A stretch of 64,000 bases of DNA from Isoetes taiwanensis (GCA_021234155.1 JAJEKV010000049.1:1703487-1767486); one strand, 5' to 3'; positions 1-12,375 are shown, counted from the first letter of the stretch. Notes: a model not told the origin generated them from the sequence alone. Translations and numbers: made by a program.

Positions 1-1320
1 ACCACTGAATGTGACAATTTTCCCCTAGCCTTCACTGATCAGGTTCTTAAAGAGGTTGTGGGTCATATAATATGTTCCTTTATGAATGGTTTTTTCAGGC
101 TACAATCTGATATCTATTATACGAGAAGATTGATAAATTATGCTGACAAAGTGGTTTCCTTCGGATTCTTAAATTCTTTTTCCAACTTTCAACGCATTAT
201 GCTTTCTGTCTTTTCATGGAAAATAATGCCTTAAAATAATGCCTTTTTACAAGATTTTCAAGATGATTTTTCTGCTTACAGTTCTATTCCAAACTGTAAC
301 TTGTTTTTCAAAAATGTGATGATTCAGATATCAGTCTCAATCCAGAAAAGTACAATTTTTTGTAGTACATTTAATGTTCATCTGGGACATGTGGTCAGCC
401 ATTATAGCATCACCACGGGTTTTGCCAAAATCAGTTGTGTGCTCAAAGCTTATGCACCCACTAATACCAAAGAAACCAGGTCCCTTTTGGCAAAGTCAAT
501 TACTATTCCACTTTCATTCTGGACTTAGCTTGCTAAAGTAGATCCTTGGTGATGAAGCTACTTGGGCTTAGAATTCCCAAGCTAAAGCAACTTATTCAAT
601 AATTAAGGATTCTGTTCACACAGGCCCCTGTCCTGTTGCTTCTCGATAGGATAAAACCTTCTACGTCATGTTGATATGTTATGATTTGCCATTGGTGTTA
701 TTTTATCTCGCGAACATACATTACATTAGAAAAGATATATTCGTTTTGCCAGTTGAAAGTTAAATCCTACCGAGAAGAATTATTCTGCCAAGGCTGGATC
801 TCATCTTTTGCATCCAACGCTTCCAAAATTTTATCTTTTGGATAGCCAAATCAAAATTTATGTGGATCATCAAGCTCTCCTACATCTTATCAATAAGTCT
901 ACGTCGACGAGAAGGATTGCCCATTGGGTCCTCTCTCTAAGAATTTGCTCCATTTGAGATCATTCATAAACCAAGAAAGTCTCATACTATTCCGAATTAT
1001 CTTTCATGCATACATGCATACAACTGATCCTTCTTCAAAAGTCTCTGATACCTTTCATGATACTCAAGTCTTTTTGGTCATGGCCATGCCACATTGGTTC
1101 CATCAGTATTCAGTAGCTGAAACCTTTCCTCTTGAAGACTCTTCCATGTCTCCTAAGAAGCTTCGAGCATGCCATCTTCAATTGCTCCGCGAAGTGCGTG
1201 ACTACAAAGCATGGTTGCAGGCCATCTATACAAACGAGGTAAGGACATGGTTTTGTGCTGACGTTTTCTTCCTCGTGTGATTCAAAAATATGTTCATTAG
1301 GCCCACGACAGCCTTGGAGG
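1..1320 (+). pseudogene. Decayed Ty3/Gypsy pol: reverse transcriptase to RNase H
   Basis: Remnant of an LTR retrotransposon polyprotein that enters from the left edge. Reading across frames, 90-210 resembles the RT block with a 'GF..LQSDI' stretch, and 370-520 reads LGHVVSHYSITT...K followed by PTNTKETRSLL, the standard Gypsy linker after the RT palm. Positions 850-985 give YVDHQALLHLINKS and then RIAHWVLSL and FEIIHKP, the RNase H signature. Positions 1060-1210 resemble the spacer before the integrase. Stops and frameshifts occur throughout, so no product is expected. The pol reading resumes after the MITE at 1651. No LTR, PBS or coding gag is visible in the window. The Gypsy assignment rests on family motifs recognised by eye. 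Confidence 0.75.
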
Positions 1321-1651
1321 TGGATGAAAGCATATCAGAATATACGAGTTTTGGAACCCGCCAAAGTACCTACACTAGAAACCCACTAGGTAGTTCAGAA
1401 ATGAGTGCTTTCTCCTTTTCCTTTTCATTAAATCCCATTCAAAAGTTAAAATAAATGTCAAAGACATGTTACTATTCAAAGTTAAGACAAAGACATTACC
1501 ATCAAAGGCCAAAATAAATATATTAATTATACAACTTACTTCTTATTTGGTTATTATGCAAGTACCCAGTACCCAATGTTGGCTACTTTTTTGGGTACTT
1601 TTATGGTTCCTACATGATACATTTAAGACACATCCTAGCATGCTTTTGCCT
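1321..1651 (-). mobile_element. MITE, old copy of the 22-bp-TIR family
   Basis: This stretch aligns along its whole length with the reverse complement of the MITE at 31730-32050. Shared landmarks are the degenerate ends (GGATGAAAGCATAT... and ...AGCATGCTTTTGCC), the block TTCAAAGTTAAGA, and AAGTACCCAGTACCCA. It interrupts Gypsy pol: RNase H and spacer lie to the left and the integrase zinc-binding segment starts just to the right. It has no coding capacity. Its ends have diverged far more than those of the other copy, so it is the older insertion; the flanking target duplication is no longer clear. Confidence 0.7.
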
Positions 1652-1659
1652 AGATGGTC

Positions 1660-2190
1660 ATTTTAGTGTTGACAACACGACCTATAAAATTCCCTTGCCA
1701 GGATATTATTGGCCCATGCTGTTCAAACGTGCACCTGTAATGCTTACCAGTGGGTAAGCCGACCCATGGCTTGTGACGCTCTTTTATTAACACCAGTTAC
1801 GATATGGCAATGACTTGGGTTGGCAATAGACAATGTCTAGGGTTGCACTAGTTTCTGAGGTCTTCCAACTAAAATGGGGAATTTACTCTTTAAGCTATAC
1901 CGATTTGCAGGATTATGATATCTCGGAGATGGTCAAGACTGTTTATACTTCCAAAGTTAAACTCGCTCATGTAGATATTGCACATGATGGCTTCGTTAAG
2001 TTTTTATGGCAAAATTTCTAGGCCACTCTATGAAAAATACTTCAATCAATGGACACTTCTATAATAATGCCCTAGTTGCACTCCGTGCTAAAATCGTTTC
2101 CTTCAAGTCTGCTCACCCCCATTCTAGTTCACACCCCTCAGCTTTTCATAACATTGTGATCAACCCCAATCTAAACGAGAACCAATAACC
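1660..2190 (+). pseudogene. Decayed Ty3/Gypsy integrase N-terminus and downstream remnant
   Basis: Positions 1667-1755 read TTYKIPLPGYYWPMLFKRA, matching the conserved GYYWP segment of the Gypsy integrase zinc-binding domain that normally follows RNase H. It is the continuation of the pol pseudogene to the left of the MITE. After about 1760 the frames are short and broken (1833-2021 and 2006-2188), and I cannot assign the catalytic core. The sequence probably belongs to the same dead element. Confidence 0.55.
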
Positions 2191-2191
2191 T

Positions 2192-3617
2192 CTTCATCCA
2201 CACAAGTCTTTTATGAATTTTAGCAATCTGTCAAAGTTATAATGCTCAACTGTAAGATTTACAGAAGAAACTCATGAGTGTAATTCAAACATAAATAGAT
2301 GGTGTTGATGATGTTCGAAAAGAAAATCAGTAGTTACAAATTGATGTTGAGGGTCTTAAAATTCAACATGTTATGCATCTGAGTCATGCAAGAATTTGCT
2401 GCTATCCAAGGCCAACTCCAGTATGACATTGCAAGGTATCCACATGGCCCTTACAAATGAATTCTATCACCTCACGGCTTCTGACAAAGAGAAAGCCCAG
2501 TAGTTATTGTTTGCCCAAGTTGAGATCAAGTCTCTTAAGGATCAACTCGGTGTTTATGCACATACTCACACCATGCATCAAAAGCATATAGCTCATTTAG
2601 AGGCTTCTCAGATTGGAGCTCATTAGACTGAGATTAAGGCATATATATATTTGAGACACTGATAACATCGGCCCAACTGTAGGGGTCGGAGGTGTGGGGG
2701 GCAGGTCTACAAGATGGCAAATGGAAGAAACAGGAAAGCATATTTCTTCAGTGGCACTGCCAAGAATTCAAGGTTCGCACAAATACACCTTCAGCCATCA
2801 CAATATATGAGACATGGGAGAAACCCATGGAAATCAAGGTTTGGAAAAAGAACAATCAGATACCTCATAAAGGACAATGGGAACATGAACCCAGACAAAC
2901 TATCGACTATAGCCATCTGGGCATCGGCCAAACAACACCTACTCATAGGCCAAAAGCATAGTGGACAAGGAAAATGGGGCTTAGTCCGAGCCATAACTTT
3001 AAGCGAAGCAAAATGGAATGAGGATTGGACACAACAAGCAATGTAGACATGGCTAGACAAATGAACAGAAGAGAAATCACAATGACTGTTGGACACGTTC
3101 AACGGCGAACATCATATGGTCAAGGAATGCACATAGATACCAAACTAGGGAAAACAAGAAGAGACACTCGACACAGTTTATGATGGGAAGCCATGATCTG
3201 AAAATTGAAAAGAAAAGATGGAGGGAAGAAGGCAAACAAGACCATATATATAAACTCCATGACACCGGAAAGGTAGAGGTCGAATGTCAAAAGGTCAGAT
3301 AGAACTACCTAATTCCAATGATCATGATCCAAGACAACCAGCTGATGGAACTGGCAGATGCCATCGGGGAGATGACATTGAGACACCGGGTGTGCACTAA
3401 GAAAGAGGACTCATAAGACACATCTAGATGTGGATCAATGAGCCCCAATGTACGACTCAAAATTGAAGATATCGATGTTCATTCACATAACCACGAAGCC
3501 AAGTAGTAGTAGTGTACACGTACTTAAAGGAACAAGCTAAGCCCCCCAGATGGCTACATTAAATCACAGCATTGTGTGGCGGAAGTGACCCCTTGGGAGA
3601 GCCCGCCAATGCTACAC
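2192..3617. other. Unassigned region with short open frames
   Basis: No gene is recognised. Overlapping frames at 2692-2961 and 2714-3046 (+) and a weak open stretch around 3320-3510 (+) look partly coding, but they match nothing I know and are separated by stops. The area lies between the Gypsy remnant and a TATTC-tailed sequence at 3618, so it may be the body of an old retroelement. That is inference only. Confidence 0.3.
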
Positions 3618-3690
3618 AAGTTCCATGGTCTTCTCGTCTTAGGGATACAAATGCATTCTACTCTATTCTATTTTAGTCTATTCTAATGCC
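3618..3690 (+). repeat. Retroposon-like 3' tail with TATTC repeats
   Basis: The sequence GGTCTTCTCGTCTTAGGGAT followed by a CTATTCTATT run resembles the ends at 6341-6390 (reverse orientation) and 28104-28160. All three share a GGTCTcCGTgGatg-like block followed by tandem TATTC pentamers. This is typical of a SINE or LINE 3' end with a simple-repeat tail. The body is not defined. Confidence 0.35.
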
Positions 3691-4503
3691 CTTCCACTGC
3701 CCATTCATTCATTAGCTCGAGCCCTGCAAGAACTTACTCTGCAACAATATCAACTCAACTTTGTTTCTTGTGCTAATACATTCGATTATTTGCAGCAATA
3801 GAAGATCACCTTATAAAGATGCTGGTTCATATACATGATCAAATTTGAAGAGTTTTTATTTTGCTGAACAACATACTTCTATCTCATTCTTGGCCACTGT
3901 ACTCTAAAAAATGATTTTCTACTTCTCATGAATCACGAAGAAACTAAACATGACCTTAAACTTGAACTGTATACATACAGTGAATGCACAATTACTAAAG
4001 TTCTTTTAGAAGCTTCTGCTTTTGCAAGGAGAGTAGCATATGACCAGTAATACAATGTTAAAACATAAGTTTTCTATCATATATCAACAAATTTATTGAG
4101 TTGAATTGAATTGATTTTTATCATCTGGGAAGACAAGCATTGATTTATTGAAAAAAGGCTTGTTTGGTCCGTTATAAATATCAAAAAGTAGGATCTTCCA
4201 AGCTAATCGTTCTCGCACACACTTTGGTGATGTTTCTTGGATGGCACGATGACATCTCGCCTCAACACCAAAATTGAACATTACACATTATACATATCGC
4301 ACATGGACAGATTTTTGCCTCTTGCAAGTAACGTGGAGAGATCCAAACAAAATTTTCATGGATTTTAAAAGTATTGAACGGGAGAATGTGACCGCAATCA
4401 AGAAGCGTAGGAATATAACATAAGATTTATAGATGTTGTGGTGTGTATTCGTATAGAAATACGTACCTTGCTGATGCTGGACATGGGGATTCGAAATAGA
4501 AGG
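3691..4503. other. Non-coding stretch
   Basis: AT-rich sequence with no convincing gene, RNA or repeat. The open frame at 4093-4281 (-) is short and without recognisable features. Confidence 0.4.
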
Positions 4504-5192
4504 GGTATTTCTGTATTAGAAGGTTTAGGGATGCTGGTTTGGCATGGGCAGATGGCTTGCATTCGGTTTGTTTCCATTCCTACAAGCTGGAGGTGTCGGG
4601 CAACTCGAATTCCTACCTTGAAGGGTCGGCTAAGCTTGATTGCTTGCATGGGAAGCAAGACAAGGATTTGGTCCTTGGTTCTGCTATTCGAACTGCACTG
4701 AAGTAACTCATCGTGAATATGTTTATGAAGAGGGCTGCAAGGAAGGCCAAGGGGGCCGTTGGTCCTGTGCCCTTTGCGCCCTTGTCTTCTGCTATGTCTG
4801 TTTAAATGGATGACTCTTGTGGTGAGCTGAATTTGGAGATCGATTAGGGGGCAATTGATGTATCTGTCACTCTTGGTCTCTCAGGCTAGGATATGCCTCG
4901 TAGTTTCTTTGATGCTTTGTCCTCTTTCTGTGATAAGGGATGTCTTGTTGGGATTGTTCTTGAGAGAGGTGCCTCTAACCATCTTCACTGTCGGGTAGTC
5001 TTGAGAGCACAGTATAAGTCACCTAAGGCTTTGAATGAGGCCACTAAAAGAGACTTCAATTGGCATTCTAAACCTCCTAGTGTTGTATTGAGGTGTAAAG
5101 CTTTGAAAAATAATCAATTTCACTGTTTCGAAGGGGTAGTGAGATACTGCATGAAAGATATGGGGAAGGTTCATTATTCTTGCCACCTTCAT
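4504..5192 (+). pseudogene. Rep-like HUH element, copy A, 5' half
   Basis: First part of a Rep-type (HUH, single-tyrosine) replication transposase gene homologous to copy B at 36302-37237. A start-like ATG at 4719 leads into RAARKAKG, shared in part with copy B. The frame has stops at 4803, 4845 and 4887 and is then open to 5192. HLH at 4980-4988 fits the HUH metal-binding motif, and YCMK with its tyrosine at 5145 fits the nicking motif, the pair found in CRESS-type Rep proteins and Replitrons. The frame stops exactly where a TIR transposon begins and resumes at 15776. The stretch around 4504-4550 partly matches the left end of copy B. Assignment to Replitrons is inference from family knowledge. 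Confidence 0.65.
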
Positions 5193-5221
5193 TAGGGCGG
5201 ATTTGGGGTCTCAAAATGGCC
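5193..5221 (+). repeat. Left terminal inverted repeat
   Basis: Matches the reverse complement of 15744-15772 at 28 of 29 positions; the one difference is G versus A at the seventh base. It directly abuts the histidine codon (CAT) of the Rep frame in copy A. Confidence 0.8.
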
Positions 5222-6340
5222 TCCTATCAGCCATTCCACGTCATATTTCCACTCCTTTTTTCCCATGCCACCTAGGATACCAAAATCTCATAATTACAGA
5301 TTTACTTGGAATATTCTCCCGGAATAAGGGGGATTGCGCATTCATGGCGCCATATGTATTTAATTCTGTTGGTTGTCAGACAGGCTGATGCAACATGTGG
5401 CGCTTCTAAAAAGCCACTTGCATTATAGCATACCAGCAACTCATGACGGTGTCTCTTGGTTTGTCAGATACCAAGCGTGCGTGTCACCGATTCTTGCGCT
5501 TATTTTCATTTAGAGGGCCATGGCCATACAAGCTTTCCCGCCTTCCACATTTCAAAATTTGAATGTGTAGGTTGAAGCTTTGTATCGACTTTCATTTCGA
5601 GGCCACAAGGCCAAGGCTTTATGGGTGGTTCACATGGAGAAGTTTAGGCCCTCTCGGCCGAAGTTCTCGGCGAGTCAAGATCGATTAAAAAATTAAGGCA
5701 CGCATCAGCTACGCTAAGTTGGATCTTGCAAGGGCTGATTTTCCAAAACGGGCTGAATTTTATTGCCTCAGCCCAAGTTCGGCAGGTTTTAAGCCCGGCG
5801 GCCATTAGTCCATGTGAACCCAAAGATTAACCGGGATCTTTACTTCATCCCAATACGGGCTTCCGCCCCTACAATTCGGAAATTTGAATTTGCTTAATGT
5901 ATAAAAGCATGGATTGTAGGAGAATGGACTTTTCAATTTCCATATGCATGTTGCAAATTTCAAAAACGAGGTTAGTAATGCGGACGTTCGGCTCACAAGA
6001 AGTTTAATTGTCTTTGGGGCATACAAATTGTACACCTTCATTTCGCGTCGCGGCGATCCACGCAGTATATGGAAGCTCCAAATGATGTGTGGATAAGGAT
6101 CCAACTGACTCAGGAATATGCTCCAGTCTTCAATCGCAAAAAAGGAGGTCTAAAAAATAAGAACTTAGACCTCGACGTGTTGTGTCTTGCAGGCTCAAAA
6201 AGTGTTGACATCTGGGCGGATGGCAGTTTATATCCATTGGATCCGTTGAGTGGCAAGAAACCGTCATTTCAGGACGTTTCAAGTTTAGTCCGATTTTGTG
6301 GTGACGGTAACTCTGGCCTCCTAGGATATTGTGAGAGATT
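5222..6340. other. Transposon interior, left part, no recognised gene
   Basis: No convincing gene. Two opposing frames (5805-6104 minus, 6069-6353 plus) overlap and match no family I know. The plus frame could be an exon-like captured fragment but has no supporting motif. Confidence 0.35.
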
Positions 6341-6680
6341 GAGAATAGAATAGAATAGGTTTTTAGCGTCCACGGAGACCAATTGGCCTATGGGACCCAA
6401 ACAAAAAAGAGAGAGCAGCAAGCATATTACTGACAGGATTAAAAAACCCCCGCCCCGAAGGGTTTTCGAGGGAAAAACCTTAGCAGTAATAAGCCTGCTG
6501 GCACACTGTACAATTGCATAGGACAGTTCAATACCGTCCCGTAGGACACAAACGAGTCCGTGCATCCATAACCTCCTGGAGGATGACGAGAGGATGACGG
6601 CATTTGGAATCGAATACAATTCCTTGAGATGAGCTGCTTCCGATAAGGAAGGGGAAATGTCCGTGAAGATGCTAATAAAT
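6341..6680 (-). repeat. Retroposon-like repeat with TATTC tail
   Basis: On the minus strand, GGTCTCCGTGGACGCTAAAA is followed by TATTC pentamers ending at about 6341. The same 45 bp end occurs at 28104-28160 on the plus strand. Upstream sequence to about 6680 may be the body of a SINE or truncated LINE, but no polymerase III boxes could be assigned confidently. The 148-codon minus frame here runs through the tail and is not regarded as a gene. Confidence 0.35.
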
Positions 6681-6985
6681 GACATTATACTTTGCAATGC
6701 GAAGGGTTTATACATTCTTAAAGTACAAAGGTTATGGTGTTTGTGTTTAGATACCTCTAATACAAGAAGTCTTTGACTACTTTTAACAATAGATTCCTTT
6801 AAAAATCTATTGCTATTTAAATTATAGCAAAAATGAGTCTTGAAACTCTTTAAGTAGTAGAAGAACTCTTTGACTAGTTATCCATTTGATGACCATTTTT
6901 TAAGAAAATATGATATGTGACATTCTTATATGCAAACATTCATAAAATTTATGAACATTGAAGGTCAAAGCCATCCTTGTTTAAA

Positions 6986-7055
6986 GAGGATTATATGATG
7001 CGAAATCTTCATGCGCAGAAGTAATTGCATATAAGAAATTCGCCTGGTGTGATCC
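6986..7055. repeat. 70 bp foldback repeat
   Basis: Imperfect inverted repeat whose right arm is ATTCGCCTGGTGTGATCC. The family consensus arm is GGATCACACCAAGCGAAT. Related hairpins of 67-68 bp occur at 13929-13995, 14302-14369 and 14892-14959. Confidence 0.6.
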
Positions 7056-10000
7056 TTGCATAAAAAAGTAAATAGAAACACAAATATTGAACTTACAACT
7101 TAGCGTAAGCAAATAGTATTTTAAACCAACACTTTATATACTAACACTTTACACTTTAAATAAGATATTTCTTTCTTTCCTTTTACTTGAAAGCTATTTT
7201 TTTCAAGATGGATCACACCAAGCGAATAATACATATACAAAAAAAACAAGGTGCTACGCACGAGGGGTTGCCCTTCAATACCCAGAGAATAATGTTTTCA
7301 TGGTTTCTATTTTGCTGTTTCGTGCTAGGTGTTTTTTGTTTTTCTGGCATAAATAAAGGTAGTAAGGCAAAACAATGGCGCAGAGATAGGGTAAGCAAAG
7401 GAGGTCCATTGTCGATTTGCGATATAATATTACAAAGAATCCTCCTTCGTCTTCTCCGGTTCTAGCTCTAGGCCAAATTTGTCAATGTTATAGATGTGAA
7501 AAGAAGAATGATGCTAGTTCAGACCATTGGTGCCGGATATGCAAGCTCTGTATTTTCTTTCAAGCCAAACGGAAGGATTTCTCTTCCCAAATGTCCAAGA
7601 AATATCAGATTTTTTTCCGTTGTAACAGCTTTAGAAATAACACTCTGAGAATGTAGCAGATTTCAGTGTTGTAAAGGAATCGATGGATAATCTGAAGCAT
7701 TTCAAAAGAGAAGTTATAAGCTCGCTATATCCCGATCGGCTGCCATATCCCGGTCCAAAGAAAGGGATGCGCCCATGTCCTAGATCAAGCACGGCTACAC
7801 AATGATAGAAGAGCCACAAGACTAACTAGGATGACCACTAGTTTAAGAGATGTACCAAGTTTGGAGAGCTTTTTGAATATACTAGGTATATACCAAAGAT
7901 ATCCTTGGAATATGCTAAGAACCCACCTCTCAAGAAGGGTTTCCCCTAGGGCAAACCCAAAATCACATAGACAGACGCGATTATAAGTCAATACGAGCTT
8001 GATCCGATGTGCAGAAAATGTTTACTTGAAGAAAAGAAATATTTGAATCGAAGTGTCATACTCGGGTTAGGTATAATGTCTGATGGGTCATTGTTCATAG
8101 TCTACATGGCCGCTCCACTTACCAGCTAACAGATTTAGAGTAGGATGTGAAGTGTACATCTACTATAGCATGTTTAAGTTTTTTATAAAGAACCTTTGGG
8201 TGTATATTAGAATGTTTTAACATCTAATGATATTTGGCTGTCTGAGCCATTAGTTTTAGATCAATACACTTATGGGGCTATTTATCCCAAAACATATTTG
8301 TTATGCTTTGATATTAACATTAAGAGTTGGAATAGTTCCAACTTAATGAATTAACATCAGTGTATGGGTAGGCAGTAGGCCACAACAGATGTTATAGAAC
8401 ATTGGTATACTCAGTGAAGTGTGTACATGCCTTGAACAAGGTGTAGACATAGTTCCTAGTAGAAATACTAGTAGTTTGCCAAACTTCATGTACTCAGTCT
8501 GACCATGGTACCAGTTTAGAATTAATGTATCCATGTCTTGCATGAGGGTTTATGAACAAGATAATGTTGAATTCATTTGGGGAGGGCAATAGTAGGCTGG
8601 GCAGTTTTAGGCTTGGATTTAGTTTCTCGTTAGGAAAGCATATAGGAGGCATTTTTTTCGAGTATAACATCTTATCGGCATTAGGCTAGCCATTAAAATG
8701 AAAGGCTAGATTTAAACGTTAGTATGTAAGGATAATTTGTGTAGCTTGACTGAGTCGAAGTTTTGCATGGGCTTGTTTTTGTATGCAAGATTTATAATTG
8801 GAAGGGTTCTTGAATGGTCTCCATGTTGTTGGATTGTAAAACAATTATAATTTTGCAACCAAGAGGCAAGCGTTTAGTTTTAACAAACATATATTTATGG
8901 TGCATTGACTTCATAAATACATACTTAAAAAAAAGAGGTTTAACCTATTCGACAGTTACTAAAAAGAATACTTTTAGATAAAGAGAATACTTTTACAATG
9001 GTATTATTAAACTGATATAATGAAAAATATATTTTGCGATGCCTGTATGCTTTCATATCTTCTTCACATTCGTGATATCTTCACCCCAAACCTTTCAAAG
9101 CAATCTTTCACCACATCTTTTAGAAAAAGAAGCACGTGCCCATGGGGTAGGTGAATGTTGTGATTGATGACCGAGTAAAAGTCCCTTGGTTTTTTGCCTC
9201 GATTGAGAACATCCATGCCTAATAGCCCGACCGAATCATATAACGTGATGAGGCAACTTGATTATCAAATAAGCAAGCAAGCCATCACCCAGACATAATG
9301 GTGAATATATACAAAGTGTGATAGTTTCGAGGAGGCGAGCAAAGCCTTTGATGTGTTGAAATCTCAAAATGAAATACCATGGGTTGCAAAAATCTCAAGA
9401 TATGCTCCAAGGAATGCTCTTTCATCTTAAGACGTTTGGGAAAGATGTCTTAAAATGTTTGGAAAAGATGCAAGAAGATAAAGTAAATATTAAATATAAC
9501 AGACATCATATATGTTGAGCAATTGCTAAAGTACGTGCTAGTTTAGGAGCCATGTAGGTCGCAAGTAGATGGCAACTAGAAGTATAGATGCACACGTGAA
9601 ATTAGCCATTTAATCCAATGATTTCACTATATTCAATTGTTTGCCAGCAAGTTTGTCAAAACGAGAACACAATAACCGTTATCAGCCTTCGCATTATTCA
9701 TGATTTATTCATGCCATTAGCAAGATCCAGTCTCTGTATCTTTCACTCATGTTGAAATTGGAACCAAGGTAATAAGCTAAAATGCTTAGCAACGTAAAAA
9801 AATTCAAGATTCTTGATCCCCTGGAAAGGCGAATCCCTTGCTGCAGCATAAATTCTGCAGAATTAAGTTGATGAGCTGAAAAAAACAGAGTCATCCTTGC
9901 TAATCGAGGTTAGTAATGCATAAAATAGCATGTTCGACAATTCATATGTTGCCTTGAATGTATTCCAAAAACAATGTCATATCCCTTGGCACTTTGATTA

Positions 10001-10358
10001 TAAACTAACAACAAGATGAAACTCTAGACATGTATAGAGCCTTACTTTTGCCAACTAGGCATTTATGAATAATTACTGTATTAGAACAATGATAGGTCTG
10101 AGAGAAAAAACATTGAACAAATCTGCATCATAGTATATCAACAACATTGATAGTCTGATATGCACAAGGTGTAAGTTAAAAGAAATGTTCATTAAACAAT
10201 GAGAGATGTCAAAAAATATTGTGCACCTCAGCCCTTCACGATAGTCTGCTTATTCGATACTCCAAATCCAACAATAGAACTACAAAGGGGATGCTTTCCA
10301 TACACCTAATATTCACCGTGTCAACTTATTACAGAAAATAAAAAGGGCTTTCTTAATC
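7056..10358. other. Transposon interior without recognised genes
   Basis: AT-rich and non-coding by inspection. A single copy of the foldback arm lies at 7210-7227, and a 197 bp segment at 7808-8004 recurs at 13545-13772. Short frames (for example 7187-7465, 8343-8543 and 9709-9894) show no motif. Confidence 0.4.
7808..8004 (+). repeat. Dispersed direct repeat, copy 1
   Basis: Shares a block (ACTAACTAGGATGACC, then AATATACTAGGTATATACCA, then AAGAACCCACCTC) and an ACAGACGCGATTAT block with 13545-13772. The two blocks are in the opposite order in the second copy, as if both were cut from a tandem array or circularly permuted. Confidence 0.65.
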
Positions 10359-10502
10359 AGTTTAATACTCGGCATGGAAATGGGTATAAGGCCAGATGAT
10401 GTTACCATTATTGGCATCTTATGTGCCTATAGGATTTTGAAAAGCCTAGAAGTAGGGAAATTGTTACATGCAATAGGCAAAGTTGGTTCAAATGGAATAT
10501 GA
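10359..10502 (+). pseudogene. PPR gene fragment inside the TIR transposon
   Basis: An open stretch of 47 codons ends at TGA (10500-10502). It reads GMEMGIRPDDVTIIGIL, then AYRILKSLEVGKLLHAI. This is the canonical end of an L-type PPR repeat followed by the 'sLe.GK..Ha' start of the next motif in plant PLS-class PPR proteins. Nothing before or after continues the protein, so it is a captured or relict fragment. It is not an obvious copy of the PPR gene at 40103-42796, judging by the residues at these positions. Confidence 0.7.
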
Positions 10503-10596
10503 AGATATGACACTTCAATCCACCCAACCACGACAATGAGTAAAGGAAAGTATGCTCACAAACCATGGATCTAACCAAATATTAAAAGAATAAGAT

Positions 10597-10690
10597 GAAC
10601 CTATTTGTAACTTGTTTTCTAGAACTGTATCAGGCTAATGAAGGAACCTATTTGTAAGCCGTTTTCTAGAACTGTATAAGGCTAATGAAG
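10597..10690 (+). repeat. 47 bp tandem duplication
   Basis: Two adjacent copies of a unit beginning GAACCTATTTGTAA and ending GGCTAATGAAG differ at only a few bases. Non-coding. Confidence 0.75.
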
Positions 10691-10915
10691 GAGACATTTC
10701 TCCAAATACATTGGGGGCTTTAATCACAATGCTTCCAATGGACGCAATGGTAACTCTATCTAAGTGGTCCAAGGTAAGCTTATGCATAGGTATCATGACC
10801 TGATTAATTTTAATATCTCAAAAGCAGTTTCAAATAGCAGTGAACCTACATCAGAATCCATCGCCCATTTGCAGGCTTCAAACACCCATTTAACAATATG
10901 AAAGAACAAAGTCAA

Positions 10916-10993
10916 AGAGCTTACCAGAACAGATGAATCATTGAATATGAAGCAGAGAGCTTACCAGAAGAGATGAATCATTGAATATGAAGC
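10916..10993 (+). repeat. 40 bp tandem duplication
   Basis: Two copies of AGAGCTTACCAGAA(C/G)AGATGAATC... in direct tandem. On the minus strand the unit includes a splice-donor-like GGTAAGCTCT, so an exon-intron junction of the neighbouring lipase fragment may have been duplicated. That last point is speculative. Confidence 0.65.
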
Positions 10994-11312
10994 ACATTGG
11001 CATACACGATTCATTAGAAACAGCCCGATTTGAGAATAGATCGGACTACCAAGATTAGCAGCTCCTTTTAGACCTGATAGATTTCTTAATACTGGGGAAG
11101 CAGAGCTGAGATAAGCATTAAAATAACAACAAAGAGCTTTAACCCTACTCTCTTGACCATCATAAGCATATTTGCTTCATGTACTAACGTTAGCATATGT
11201 GGCACGCAGCGTAAAGAAGCAAAGAGCAGAACTACAAAATAGCATATAGTATTAGTTAATTACAGCACAATTCTTGTCACTAGAACTTGAGACGTCTCTG
11301 ACAAGACATTAC

Positions 11313-12375
11313 ATAAACTTTCCTTCTTCGCTGTCTGAAGCCATACGCAAAAGAAGTAAAAGCTCACTGGCTTTCACGTCTGTCAAAAACAACTGCCAAC
11401 CAGTACGATCAATTAGGAAAGGTGCTAATGGAGCTGCAATTCTCTCCAGCACAAGCACTCCCAATAGAATAGGGAGCTATTGGGTCAGATCCATATATCT
11501 TCATGTCATATTACAAATGAGAAAATAGATGTTTATAATATTACCTGTTACTTTCATTCAGCTCTAACATGTGGAAATCTTGAAAAATAAAGCAATGGAA
11601 CAAAGTCATATAACATTTTCCTTTCCTTTCTTTTCTGGGAGACGAGTCTTTCCTTTTCAATTCGGTTTTCAGATGTTTCTAGTACTCTTTGACTAGTAGA
11701 TCATTAAAGGTCAAGAAATTTAGCTTGCAACAGGTTATGTGACTAGCCATAGCCTAGCCATAGCCAATTTTGCATGTCTTCACAAATTTGTGTACAAACA
11801 AAGTTAGGAACACTTAAAACGCTTGGCACAGAATTAAAGTTCTCCACTTTATAAGATAGTGAATCACATTGAAACATTGAAGTTCCATATCTAGAATGCA
11901 ACAGTACATAACATCTATTTATCTTTGAAAATGGCCAAGCGCTCTCCAGCAACGTCTATCCCATATGTTATATGCAAGTAGGAATTCACGGTGCTGGCTG
12001 CATGCATGCTTTACAGGCATCAGTCTTGAAGACAGTAATCTCCAGAGTATAGAGACTAAATATGGCATATATGTATTATCATGAATAAGAAACTTACTTC
12101 CAAGCCTCACTTTCAGCTCAGCTTTTACATAGTTCCAATCGCTTGGGCTGCAATTATAAGAATAAAAAATTTTACCATAAAAATGTCCTTCATAAGAAGC
12201 GTAAATTCTCAGCAAATTTCCTAGTTCTTTTTACCTGGCAAGGATACCATGGACAAGGACCAAAAGGTGATTGGGAAAATCACCTGTCAAGCTTTCGCCA
12301 TTTGATAATATCCCATTGGTGGTAAACTCGCTCATTGCTAGAGTACATAGGGCTGGATCACTTGAACAAATCCAT
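11313..12375 (-). pseudogene. DUF676-type lipase/serine esterase gene fragment with introns
   Basis: Three exon-like segments on the minus strand. The first (about 12375-12235) ends HLLVLVHGILA; splicing AG to C across the intron 12234-12148 (donor gtaaaa, acceptor ttgcag) creates a Ser codon. The second (12147 to about 12083) reads PSDWNYVKAELKVRLGS. The joined VHGILAS-PSDW is the oxyanion-hole region of plant DUF676 alpha/beta hydrolases. The third (11476-11313) reads APLAPFLIDRTGWQLFLTD, then RMASDSEEGKF, with a correct acceptor (ccaatag) and donor (gtaatg); it matches a more C-terminal part of the same family. The GxSxG nucleophile region between them is missing. It is a non-functional captured fragment that keeps genuine intron positions. 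Catalysis is known for the family and not expected here. Confidence 0.75.

Noticed and set aside
924-1280. 118-codon frame as an independent gene
   Set aside because: Its N-terminal part lies at the end of Gypsy RNase H and the rest fits the pol spacer; it is part of the retroelement remnant.
6269-6715. 148-codon minus-strand frame
   Set aside because: It runs through the TATTC retroposon tail and across unrelated sequence; no domain and atypical composition.
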